Source: Protonemura montana (taxonomy: Eukaryota; Arthropoda; Insecta; Plecoptera; Nemouridae). From it: DNA of 64,000 nt. Both the position numbers and the translations under genes were made by a program. The notes below the pieces were generated by a model. It saw only the letters and a program-made list of their open reading frames with translations, was not told the DNA's origin and did no database searches. The stretch is taken from contig OX387603.1 of assembly GCA_947568835.1 (NCBI GenBank), positions 8,367,943 through 8,431,942 of the forward strand, in the 5' to 3' direction. This document shows, in pieces, positions 13,301 to 25,600 of this stretch. Within the stretch, counting starts at the first letter, position 1; every line of letters starts with the position of its first letter.

Positions 13301-15398
13301 CAGAGGGTTTTCTGACAATGTGATATGTATAGTCGGCTTTCTTGTATCTTTTAAAAATTCTTTGCCATACATTTTAGGGTTTAATTATTTAAAAAGAGCG
13401 AGTTTGATCCCTGGAATCGAGGCATCTCAGTAAGTTACTTTGTGTTTTGGAAGCTTCAACTTAAAAAACGAAATATTTTTTTTTTTTTTCAGTTTTGTTT
13501 CGCTATGTTTGTGGTTAACTACTTTTTTCGTCTACGAAAAATCTTAATTTTACAAATGAATACCCTTGAAAAAGATTGTGATAGAAATGTGTTTATTAAT
13601 TAATTTTAATGATATGATTTTGTGATATTATAATTTTAACATTTGCTCTCCTTTTTTATTAATAGGTGTACAAATTACGAAGGTTTTAAAAATAGTAATG
13701 ATTTTAAGTTATAAGTCGTCCCTCAGAAATAACATGTTAATTGCAACCAAACCCCCCTCTCTGCCACTCCCAGACACTGCAACTACAGAATGTCACCATG
13801 ACATTTTCCCGATCATTGCCTTCAGACGAGCCTTGTCACCACGTCGATCAAGCGATTTACTTCTGGGCCAGACTTACAAAGGCGTTGCTTGCCAGCTCAC
13901 ATCAAGCCGCGAGGCCCAAGAAAGTGAAGTTGCAAGAAACCGTTACACATTGAATCAGGTTCTTACACTTGGCACACATTTGAGGGCATATACAGCTGCT
14001 ACTGATGCTGGTCGTAGTTGTAACCTTTGGGCTGTCACTTTCTCGGTATCAAGCTCCTGCGCATGTCACACTAAGATCCTGGGTTATGATTTCGACTCTT
14101 GTCTCTCGTCAGACTTTGGGGAACTTTTCGGGAGATAGGCAATCCTTGTCACGTGGAAGTCACGCTGTGAATTGAATTTTCGTTTAGCAGAACAACGTGT
14201 GATTCGTGAGAGAGCGTATTTACAGTGAAAGTCATGTCTCTTCGACATTGTTTCTGCACGTAGTTTGAATGGCGAATTGCTTAGATCAGTGAGACGCCAG
14301 ATTAGCGGGTGTTGCTGGAATATTAACTTATAATTTGTGTACATGTGTTTGGCCATAGCACAAAATCAAAAGTTAAAGGGGTATCCCATATTGCTAAGCT
14401 TGAAAACTGAATTCCACTATAAATAAATACAAAAAATATATCTTATAAAAAAAGAAATCATGTCAATAAATATTTTTATTTCTTTAGCGGTGTCCAGGTA
14501 CGAATCTTCGCTAACTAGTCGTTAGTTATGAAGAATTCAGAGCAGCAGAGAGAAGGTTACCGTATAAAAAGATAATTTCAGAGCCTTGCTTGCTACCAAC
14601 GACACTGACAACGACATGAAGTCAGTAACGAGGAAGACCGCGACCCCTGATTTAGAGGAAAATAAAACCCACTCTCTGACCAAGGGAAGGGATGCCTCCT
14701 TTCGAGAACGCCCGAGTAAACAGCATCTTTTAGACTGATAGACTGCGGAGTCGCAAAAAAATTACATACAGTTCAATTTGACACTCTCTTAACTGGAATT
14801 TTGGTGACATTAAATTAACATGCCATTCTTTTAGTAAGCAGCTTCTCAAGCGTAGGACATTAATATTGTCCTTAATTTCCACCTTTCGGGAAAGTGAGGT
14901 CTCATGGGAGTATCCTTGGAAGTAATGATTTGTATAGAACCAACAGGCAATAGCAACTCTTTTTCAACTGAAGGAATAACTACGCCTACTTTGATAAATT
15001 CAATGCGCAAAGGCAGTTTATGGACACGAAACGATACTGTCATCATATCCATTTTTCCTTAATACCCAATTCCATATCAAAATGGAAATTATCCATGATA
15101 ACCAATCCCACCTATAACGGTATAACAAAATGCAGTGACCATACTGCACGAAGCACGATCAAGGAACAACACAACTTCAAGGCTACAAGAAAACATAGCC
15201 AGATGAAACAAGTTTCCCATCCTCAATTGGTGTGGTGACATATGAAACATGACAATACGACAACACTTGTTGCGTCTGGCAATTCCCGTGCGGGAAGAGG
15301 ATCTCTTCAGAGTGTTTTGCTTTTGTTCTCGTGTCAAACTTACCAATGGCTGCCGCGAGAGAGAGCACCAGGAACAGATGGCTGCCGTTCAACCTCAT
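10336..15398 (-). CDS. obst-B: Obstructor-B-like CPAP3 chitin-binding protein
   Basis: Secreted cuticular protein with three chitin-binding type-2 domains, 291 aa. Coding exons, minus strand: 15398-15344, 13223-12936, 12052-11852, 11154-10959, 10471-10336; phases agree throughout. Residues 1-23 form a signal peptide (MRLNGSHLFLVLSLAAAI). A basic, Thr/Pro-rich linker follows (RRPAAKRTTTPAPEELDE). CBM14 domains lie at about residues 55-108, 123-178 and 188-247, each with six Cys; the last Cys is split TG|C by the final intron, as in obst-A. The tail IDWYKGIITDEELERLENPK followed by a Lys/Arg/Thr-rich end matches obstructor-B proteins. Gasp/obst-C is the main alternative. The exon 3 donor (AAAG|GTTGGG) is weak but keeps the frame and gives the expected join. 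Intron 1 is 2.1 kb. Confidence 0.88.
12190..12290 (-). repeat. Degenerate copy of the B-box hairpin repeat
   Basis: In obst-B intron 2, CGAGTCCCCGTTTGG is followed by GCATTTGCAATTTAAAT. This is the reverse order and strand of the motifs in the hairpin repeats at 17.2 and 35.2 kb. One arm is missing, so it is an old fragment. Confidence 0.45.
13224..15343 (-). other. obst-B intron 1
   Basis: A 2.1-kb intron between the signal-peptide exon and the first chitin-binding exon. The 146-codon plus-strand frame at 13698-14138 has no family motif or splice context. A TATA-like GTATAAAAAG at about 14562 lies upstream of a 40-codon plus-strand frame (14617-14739). I do not recognise that peptide. Confidence 0.5.
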
Positions 15399-15423
15399 CG
15401 TACGACGGGAAAGTTCACCTCAC

Positions 15424-15456
15424 TGGTCGATGGCGACCTTGCACTAAAGTCTTATA
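15424..15456 (-). promoter_or_regulatory. Core promoter of obst-B (TATA plus initiator)
   Basis: TATAAG at 15456-15451 on the minus strand. About 31 nt downstream lies CCAGTG, a near match to the arthropod TCAGT initiator, with the putative +1 A at 15424. The 5' UTR would be about 25 nt before the ATG at 15398. Confidence 0.5.
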
Positions 15457-16600
15457 CCTACCTCCCATTCCTTCACATCGGCTTTGAGAGTACCACCTTA
15501 GCTCGACGGCGTCGTCGGGCTTGATTGCTTTTGCAGAACTATGTTACCGTTGATCGTTGGCTGCAGATTGCTGCGTGATTTTGTATGATAGCGGGTAGAG
15601 AATGAGAAATCCGGAGGAAATGCTGGTTATGTCTTTGACGATGAGCCATAGTCTTTATTGATTGCGGTTGAGGCTCGGGTCATTACCTAATTGGCCTTTT
15701 TTAACAGCTCAGTTTATCACAAATAGTGTTCAAAATAGTTTCCTGAACTCCAGCGTATTGTTTTTTTAAACTCTGAAAACCTTATCAAACAAGATAAATA
15801 TGCAATTGCAGTTTTAAAAAAAAAAAAAATCTTTAAACTAAATATAGACGTCAATATTAGCTCATTGCCAAATTTTGACGTAGTATCTAATCTATTCTAA
15901 TTTCTTTCGTAAACTGTGATTTTTTGCCAGTGTTTAAGGTCAGTTGATCAGCAGATAACATTTTAGCCAACAATGTTTCTGAAATCATGGAATATCGTCG
16001 GCAAAATTGAGTAAAAAGCAAATTGTTTGTTAATGCGCAGTTTTTTGTTTTGCATACTTTGGTTGATTTGGCGTCATTTCAACAAAAACAATACTTATCA
16101 GAAAGCGACTTCTGTTTTCTTTCTATACCAAATTCTGCTTAGCTTGGCAATCTGTCAACCCAATGGTGTAAGTAGTTGGCTTATTGGTTGATCCCAACTT
16201 TAGGGGTTATCGCCATAAGCTACCGAGCTCTACCACTATCTACATTCCCGTTTCACCGAACAATAACAGGACAACAACTAGATATAATGAAGCATTCGCT
16301 GCATTAGCTCCTCATTTAAGCAGCGGCTATTTGTGGGATCTGCAAGACAAGTGACAAATACACCCCGAGGGTACTCAAAGCAAGACACGCTTCCGGTGGG
16401 ATAATTTGTCGTACTCTTCTTATGGAGAGATTTATTTGATCAGGTAGGTCGCTCGGTATCCACATAGATAGTTTTCAGACAGCTTTCTTAAAATTTATTA
16501 ATTACTCTCTATGTGATACCGAGTAAAGGTATTTATTGATACACGGTTTCTTTTTCATTTTTTTCGATGCCAGCTTCGAAATTCGAGGAAGATTTCCGAA
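15457..16600. other. Intergenic spacer between divergent obst-B and sarcosine dehydrogenase 1
   Basis: About 1.1 kb between the obst-B promoter and the start codon of the plus-strand dehydrogenase. It should contain the dehydrogenase promoter. No TATA box or other clear motif is recognised and no ORF is convincing. Confidence 0.5.
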
Positions 16601-19600
16601 ATGTTTCGTTTGGCTTCTACAAAGGTAAAGCGTACTGTTTTATGATAAATCAGCTTGTTCGAGTACAGATATATTTATTCCTAGTCAAACAAGCCGTGCA
16701 AAAATGGTATTTTATGCTTATTTGTGGGTGTTCAATTGGAAACCAAAGCATCCTTGGACATAATGATAAGTTTAAAAAAGTAAAAAATTTCAAAAAAATT
16801 GTCACTCATGGCATACTTTTGTTCCACTCAAGCCACCTAACGAATGTTTGAGCTTTGACTTTTCTTACTCGTTGCTTGACGACGCATTTCAATCAGTTAC
16901 CCAAATGTTTTTTAAACTGAATTTGCAGTTGCACCCCAATGGAGCGATCAATGGTTCGACGACGCCACGGATGCGTCGTCAGGCAACGGCGGCCTCCATA
17001 TTGCCAGAGAGCGCTGACGTCGTCATAATCGGTTTGTTAACCCTTTTTTTCTAGAAACGCACAGCCCCATACCTTAGAGAAAGAAAACTCTGCTTAAAAC
17101 CCAAACATACCTCATTTGAGTCTAGTTGATATCTTATTTAAATTGCAAATGCTTGAAATGCACGGGGTATTTTATTATTATGAACACTGTAACCGTCACA
17201 TAAATTGATGCCCAAACGGGGACTCGAACCCCGATCTCCACCTATCACGTAGGTGGAGATCAGGGCTCGAGTCCCCGTTTGGGCATCAATTTTTGTGACG
17301 GTTATAGTGTTCATAACTCATTTGAGTCGTTTTTCTGCGTAGATACTTTTCAGAAAGGTAAAAAAAAATATATCAAAATGTTTTGCGGTAAGCACGGCGT
17401 TTCTCATGGAGAATACGTGATAATTGGGAAATTTTAAACGTTCCGTTTCGATATTTCAAATTCACACCCTGAACAATCGTTCAGGGTGTGTCAAGGCATC
17501 AAGGCAGGTCAGGTGCATGTCTCTTGTACCTGTCTGTCAACACGAGGTTACATATTTTCTACCAATGGTTCATCGCAGACGCGCAATTCATATTTTCAAT
17601 TTTCCTTGTCATTGGTCAGTAATCCTTGATTTATTAAATCATTAAACATGCAGCCAATTTACGTCATAGATTCGAATCACACTTTGTTTATTATTCCAAA
17701 TTCTATAATTGATCGTGACCTTAAGGTCAATATATATATTTCCATGCACTTATTAGTTACCAGATTCATATGTTTGTGTCTGAATTAAAAAAAAACACTC
17801 TTATCAAACTTTCTTCTTGTGTATTGAATCTGATTTAAACTTTACTAATGACCCACGTCTTCTGTGCCAAACCGATATAAGTTTATTGACTCGAGATTAC
17901 AAAACATCCAAATTTTTCCCACCGGTTTAGATTACAACACAATGCTTAGTTGCAATCGAAATGAGGCTGCAACTGATTTGTCCTGCAGGAGGAGGATCAG
18001 CAGGATGCAATACTCTGTACCACCTGGCCAAGCAAGGTATCAACGCCGTCCTGCTCGAGCGAGCCAAGGTCAGGGTCAAGGCCATATTCTTGTTCACTGA
18101 AGGGGAAAGATCCATGCAGTTTTATTTACTATCCTGTTTATTCTACTCTCACTTTGTGCAGTCCTGAGCAGACTGGATCCTGGATTTTATCCAGGTATTT
18201 GAGATTCAGAGACAAAAGTTACAAAATGATAATGAAAAAGCCAGGAAAAAACCCGAACTTTCCAGAGCTTTATTGTCCTATCTGTAAGGCTAGAAAGATA
18301 TTTTCCCACCAAACCTTCCAAATTTGTACAGAATACGAAAAGTAACGCTTCTCTGAAGATTTAAGCTTCACACACTGAGAATTTATGCTGCGATTCCCAC
18401 GAGAATGCGCCAAAGCAACTGTCAAATCTTTGACTAAACTCGGTCTCCCGGAATGCTAGGTGACAGCTGGTACTACATGGCACACGGCCGGTCTGGTGTG
18501 GCGCCTCCGACCCAACGACGTGGAGATTGAGCTGCTCAGGACGACCAGGGAACTGCTGATGAGCCTGGAGGCAGAAACAGGCATGGACCCCGGCTGGATC
18601 AACAATGGAGGACTCTACATCGCTCACAGTCAGGTAGGCCCTTCACAAATCCTATCTAAAGTCCATGAGAGAAGTTACTTATCATAGTATCATCATAAAT
18701 ATTTTCCACTTCAGCTCTTACAAAAATGATACTAGATGGCTAGCTTGAACGTCTTCTTTCACTGATCGCACAGTAGGACGTCGTTGTCTTCTTGAACTGG
18801 TGCTTACTTGCTGACTTGATTTGCCTCCAATTTAACCAAATATCACTTTGTGATCATTTGTCAAGGTCATGTACGCAGAGCCAAATATTCTAGCCAAGCA
18901 CCTTAGTCATGCATTAACCCTGTGCACTAACCATGTGCATTACCCCAAGAACATTTATCATTATAAGCATATCTGAGATCTCCCCATCCAAACAGTTTTC
19001 CCATTTAAACTATAGTTCCCCAATGAAATTTAAAACATCCTCGAGCAATGATTTTCCGACCTTCAATGGCATCAAACAAGTGGCACAAGGCCTAAAAACA
19101 AAGAACAGTGATCCCGTTCTCAATCCAAGACTAGTTAAGGACAGGGCCAGGTACCGAATTTTTCTAATTTTCACGCTTAGATCGCAGTCACAATTCCAGA
19201 AAATATAAAAGATCACTAGTTAACAAGGCTAAAAAGTGGTTTTCTGGTTTTTTGGATGTGGTGGTTGACGGCGTACGCATCTTAAATTAAAAAACAATAC
19301 TAATTAAACTGAGCAGCGCAAATACCAACTGACTTTTTATCTGCAATCGTCTGCACTTATACCATGGCAGTTATCAGCAGTATTGCAAAAAAAGATCTTG
19401 TTTTAATTCAATTTGGGTTTATTGCAAACTTGTAGGCTATCTCAAAAATTTCAATAAATTCGTATAAGCTTTGAGATTTCATCGCTTTTTCAAACTTAAC
19501 TGTGTTCAGGAAAGAAGTATGTTCTTTAACAGGAAGAGAAATGATAGTGAATGATATTGAATGCTATTGTTGGTTTACTTCCGGCCTCTGGGGATATAAC

Positions 19601-22600
19601 GTCATGATAATGTCAATACACTTGTTTATTGTTAGTTCGTGGTATACGATAATAGTGGGCACACCTAAAGATAAAATTATTACAGGAATTACCAACGCTG
19701 ATAACCACATTGGTTAGGTTTAAACGCGGATAACGCGTGGAATGTTGTAACTCATAAGTCTCTCAGGCTGTGAATTTATTGTAAAAGTAAAAAAACTTTT
19801 GGTAAAAAAATGTTTTTTAACAGGTGAGCCAAAATTGTAATAATATTTTAACATACTGACTTTTATCTGCAATCGTCTGCAGCCGCCAGGCATTAATTAG
19901 CGGTATTGTAAAAAAAAAAAACATTGTCTTAATCCATTTTGAATAAATCGCGAAAAAATAATTATTTTACTGGATGATACATTTTTCAGTGTGGTGTAAA
20001 GTTGTGGTTTAGTAATGGCCGAAGTTTTACATCATTTGAAGTTTGAGATTGAAATTAATTTGCTTTTAAGTCATGATTGCTAAGGTAGGTAAGTGAATTG
20101 AATAACCATGAATGAAATGGAAGACACGTTAAGTAAGTGTAATGGTAAGCGAATCGTAAAGCGATGTTTCGATGGTACAGGAACTTCAGGAGCAAGAGCT
20201 AGAGATTCCATACATTTTTTTAAGCAGACGATGGGCTACTTAAAAACAGTATACAACGTAAGAAGTGCAGTGAGATTGTTGGTGTACGTTTGGGGCTAGA
20301 ACTTCAGGATGAAATGTGTTAACTTGTTAATGCTTGTGTGGTTTTGAGTAAAATGACAACTTGACAATTTATTAAAATTGTACATGATAAAGAATAATTC
20401 GTTTGGGGATAGAAAAGGGTTAAAGGTGCAGGGGTTTTATAGAGATGTGAATGGAGATTTGTTTATCTTTAGCCGTCGGGACCAGTGGGGGTGCGATTGG
20501 GCTTTGAGTTTGCCATAGGATACTTTTTTACATCAGTACGCTCAATCCTCGCTTGGTGAATTAAAAGTGTGGATTTTGGAGATTTCGCAGTCAGTATTTT
20601 AACTGCTGTCTTGTGGGAGGCTCCAAGTCAAGTTTTTGCAGGTTTACTTAAGATACCACCTATCAGTCAATATTGAAGACACCTATCAATGGTGTTTGTA
20701 CAGCCCGAGGTGTACGATACCAGCGCATACATCTAAAGATAACACTAATATAGCAGTTACCAACACTGAAAACCACACCGATATCAGTTTGAGCGACTGC
20801 TGCGCGTAGAGTTTTACAGTGACCAGTCCTTCAGTGACTCTAGCTAGTGCAGACTGTGGATTTCCTGTAAAAGTAATACGATTTTGGGAAAACAATGTTA
20901 AGTAGAAGGTGAGCCAGACTTGTGGTAGTGTTTTAAGTTGATTCTTGAGATCTGCATTTTGTCTCAGATTTGTTACTTAAATGTGAATAAAATTTGACAA
21001 AATATAAGGATCTATAGAAAGAAAAATAGTATTTTTCGGGCTTAGACGCTGGTTTTATTTTGGAACGTTAGAGTACATTTTTGTATGAAGCTGATAACAA
21101 TCAGGAAAACATAAAACAGCGCGTGATTTAAAAAAAAATTGATCTTGATTAGACTTAAAAGTAAAGAGAGATCTTCAGAGTGGCTTTTGAGAGATTTTGG
21201 TCTGATATGTTGATATGTACTCCCCCCCCCCCCCCCCTCACATCACAAAATATTACTACCTGGGTTTCAGTGCTTTTAATTAACAATGGGGAAGTTTTTA
21301 GGAATGTGCCCCAATATTATTTACTTTTGCTTTTCTTGTGAATTTTTTCTAAAAACTCTCCAAACATTTAATCATGGAAACAACTGTGATTTGCTTCCGT
21401 AATAACTTTTTATTATTTATTTTCATTTTAAGAAGAAGTTTGGTAAGACAAATCAGATTTATTTTTCTGAAAACTTTTGGGATATAAGTAGAGAAAGCGA
21501 AAAGGTAGACTGATTTTTTTCAAATAGTGCAGCCGTTTGGCAAAGTTACTTTATTGTATAAAGAGTGGTAAAATTGAAGATTTCACGTTGCTCACTCAAC
21601 TCGCAACGATCATCAATCCACAATTATATTTGCTCTATTCGGTGTGTTTTGAAATACAATTGCAGGACGAATGAGTCTCATGTTTGTTGCTAGTGCTGGA
21701 ATAAGGATGGTCGATTTTTAAATACTCTTCTGTGCTCGCAAAGTGTTTCAGACAAGTGGTCGCGGGGATGACTTGATTATTATGTCTTATGGCCACTCAG
21801 ACATGGCTCAAAATGGACACCTTTAACTTCAAGAAGGATCTTATCTTTGCTGATTCGTCAGGAATTACAGGTGGACATGTACGGAGTTATTGCTGACGTT
21901 AGTTGATGCGATTGATACCCTTTATTTGCAAAATTTTCAGCAAAGAATTACGGTGTAGGGGGTGTAGGTTTAAGGGTAGTTTCTCTATAATTGCGAGCTA
22001 TTAAAGCTGGCTATTAAAAGGAAATGAAGGAAGTCACGTTGGTTTTGTTTTAGCTTCCATGACAAATTGAATTTTCTTCGAAGTTTACCATCAGACCACT
22101 AAAACGTACTTTTCCACAAAAATCAGGGTTTAAAGCGAAAAATAATATTATCACAGATTGCTATTATTTAAAACATTAACGACAGTGAAAACACATTTAC
22201 TTCAAGAAAACTTTGGAAATGTACAAAAAAAAACGTCTGTCTTTTTTACAGAGGACTTGCTTCGAAGAAAAATCGCATAGTGTTGATAAGTTTCGTAGTA
22301 TTCTTTAGTTTTTCTTGCCTTTTCAATTTATTACGGCCCAAGGTGACCGCAAGAGAGCTAGCCCCTTTACAAAAACTCGAAGCCTTTCGCGACACCTTAA
22401 ACTCCACAGAAAAGATCAAAACAATTTTGCTGTGGAACAGTTTCTTTGAGGAGAAACATTTCAAATTTGGTGCCGGACAATCTCCATTCAAGAATGCCGG
22501 CTGTCCTGTGACAAACTGCGCAATTTGGGATCAAGAAGACGGCAACACAGATCTACCCCACGACTCTTTCGACGCCGTAGTGTTCCATGTAGTCGACTTG

Positions 22601-25600
22601 ATTCGTGGTACCTTAAAAGACAAGCTACCCCGCGCGAGACACCCAAGCCAACTCTATACTTTCATGCTTTTAGAGTCACCGGGAACGAACAAGTTCCAAT
22701 TGAGTAACTATAATAATCTCTTCAATTTGACAATGACTTACCGTCGCGATTCCGACATATATGCACCGTATGGGTGGTTGGTCAATGCGGGCATGCTTGC
22801 CAACGCCGTTCAGGAATTGTCTCCTAGCAGAGAACCTACAAAATGGATGGAGCCAAGATTCGAAAACATGGAGATTCCTCGACGGTGGATGCTGTCGGCG
22901 AAGAACAAAGCGGTGGCTTGGTTCGTGTCCAACTGCATAACACCTAGCAAGCGAGAAGAATACGTCAAAGATCTGTCCCTGCATATTAGGGTTGATATTT
23001 ACGGTTATTGTGGATCGTTAGAGTGCAAAAAGGAGTCAAAGTTCAATTGCTACACGATGGTCGAGGAACAGTACCATTTTTACGTGGCGTTTGAGAATTC
23101 GTTGTGCGCGGAGTACGTTACTGAAAAGTTGTTCGAAATTTTAAATTATAACGTGGTGCCTGTCGTGTATGGAGGTGTCGAGTACGAGAAGATCGCACCG
23201 CCAATGTCTTACATTAACGCAAAAGATTTTTCTAGTCCACAAAATCTTGCAAAATATCTGAAATATTTGACTGAGAATCCTGCTGAGTACGAAAAATTTT
23301 TCTGGTGGAAGCAGCACTACCGAGTGATAATGAACACGTATGCAGTAATGTTCTGCTCGTTGTGCGAAATTTTGAACAGTAATTCAAAGCAGGAAAGAGT
23401 GTATACGGACATTGAAACGTGGTGGAACGCACCCGACGTGTGCCAGGTGCCGGCGTATGGCTAAGAAGCGAAGTTGTAACAAAAATTTTGCAAGTTGTAA
23501 TTTTTTGGACATATTTATTTTTTTGATCTATCATTTTAAATACCTACATTCAGCTAACCATGACGAGTCATAATGGTTTTGAAATTAAAGTGACAGACAG
23601 TGTGGAACTCGATATTATTTAATAAAATCATAAAATATCGAAAAGTTAATCTGTTCGAAACAATGCTCTACTCACGACCAGCACTGGTCGTGAGAGAGGT
23701 TGCATAGACTGAAGTTAGTACAACAACTTTACCCGCTTTGGTTAGCGTTCTTAGTTAGAGTTAGAACCAATTTTACAATGACCAGTTAAAAATTACTGCA
23801 ATCTAAATACTTATCTCTGTGTACTTCGTATACTTCGTATACTTACTTCTTATTTCATCTTCACCTACGTTTTCTTATTTAACTACGCATTGAAAAAATG
23901 GCCCTTAGCAGAGGAACCCTACTGTTAAAATTGTGCAAGAAGGGACGTTAAACCATGGTGGTCCATTAGGGTATAGTCGACAGGAGTAGGCTGCATGCCC
24001 TCAGCAGTTTTTTCCTCCTCGCTTCTAGTTTAGGTTATGATCATTCAAAGTCAGTTTTCCTCATCATTTTCCGTTCATTTGCAGACGCCATTTCAGTGCC
24101 GCCTTGTCAACGAAAAAGCAAGAGATTTACACAAAATAAAAATGACAACGACCATGCACGATAATCTTTTCATATTAAATGAAACCAAACGTATCCGTGA
24201 CATATTATTTCACGAAGGTGCGATGTGGATTCTACATTGAATACGCCACCACCATGTAAAAACTACAAATACACTGTGTTAAACTAATTTGTTTGTTACT
24301 GAATTACTCTTTCTGCATGCTTTATATAAATTAGATAGATGCCTTCCAAATAACAACAAGGGCAAGTACCACTATCAACCAAACCTATTAGGTTGACAGT
24401 TAAGCCGCACTTTCACAAGAAGAAAGAAATCAGCTGCTTCAGTAAAATTTTTCCAGGATCATGGATGCAAAAAAACAAACACAAAATGTGTCCGCCGTCG
24501 TTTCCCTGTTCTGTCTAAATTTTTATCCGCTGACTAAATCGTGTCCTCATGTACTGCGAATTCTAAAAATCCCACCTATAGCCTCAATTCGCAAAATGTT
24601 CCTGTTTCTCATGTACGGCATACTGTATAATTAACAGAGGTTTTAAGAAGCATGATCACTTAACTGTGTCATGCAGGAGCGTCTGGACGAGTACCGACGC
24701 TTGGCGACGCTTGGCGGCAGCTTTGGCATTGAGTCTTCCATCTTGGGCCCGACGGAGACGCAAGCGCTGTTCCCGTTGTTGGATCCCAAGGCGATCGACG
24801 GGAGTCTGTACAGCCCCGGCGACGGCGTCGTCGACCCTGCTATGATGTGTGCAGCTCTCAACAAAGCTTCCTCCAGGGCTGGCGCCAAAGTAGGCAGGGG
24901 ATAAGTTGGAGCCACTCGTTTTTTAGCTAACCCGTGGAAAAGTTGTCGTAAAATGACTGACTTTTCTATTGATCTTTACATAGTTAATTATGGAAGAAGG
25001 GAGGGAAAAATGTTAAAGGATGATTTCAATGGTGGAAAACAACAGTAGTATAACACGGAAAGCGAACAAAGAAGATAAAAAAAACATCGGTTGCCAGTGG
25101 TTGGTTTATACAATGTCCAAGAGAACACTGTTCCAAGATCACCTATTCTTGCCATCAGCGTTTACTATCGACGAAGTTCAGGTAGGAATGGTGATAATAT
25201 CGATACATCAATTTATATTGATATATTTGATTGTCTACAATCGATTATTGGCCATTGATTAACTGCAAGTAGCATTGCAACCTCATAAGGAAATGAGGTA
25301 AAAATTTTATATTTAAAAATTATAATATGATAATCGATCATCGATATAATATTCTCAAAAGGCTTCGTCCCTATGTTCAGGTAATTGAAGACTGCGCAGT
25401 GAGCCACATCCAGACCGGAAGAAACATTCTGGGGACAAAACAAGTGACGGGGGTCGTGACATCCCGAGGCACTATCAAAACGAACTGCGTTGTAAATTGC
25501 AGTGGTACGTGGATTGTCTTCAAGCTTTTTTACCAGAACGCCTGTATGTGGTGTTGCCAAACCGTCTTGTCTGATAGGCATTGGATGCATATTCTAGGCG

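Larger units (their letters stand above)
18634..24676 (+). other. Large intron 4 of dehydrogenase copy 1
   Basis: About 6 kb between exons 4 and 5. It contains the nested fucosyltransferase exon (22252-23464), a poly-C tract (21222-21237), and diverged direct repeats around 19.3-20.9 kb with a minus-strand exon-like segment. I see no feature in 18.7-19.3 or 23.6-24.6 kb. Confidence 0.6.

Noticed and set aside
13698..14138. 146-codon plus-strand ORF in obst-B intron 1
   Set aside because: No motif, signal or splice partner; it overlaps a comparable minus-strand frame and lies inside a well-supported intron.
17215..17290. tRNA gene, because of the T-arm-like sequence
   Set aside because: Only the T-arm/B-box-like part is present and it is part of a palindrome; there is no D-arm, anticodon arm or 7-bp acceptor stem in tRNA spacing.
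21830..21885. ATG exon at about 21811 (MDTFNFKKD...) as fucosyltransferase exon 1
   Set aside because: The only clear donor after it (ACAG|GTGGAC) gives the wrong phase for the 22252 acceptor.
22280..22282. GTG at 22280 as the fucosyltransferase start
   Set aside because: It lies within the membrane anchor; the open frame continues upstream through a basic segment to a good acceptor, so the true ATG should be on an earlier exon.
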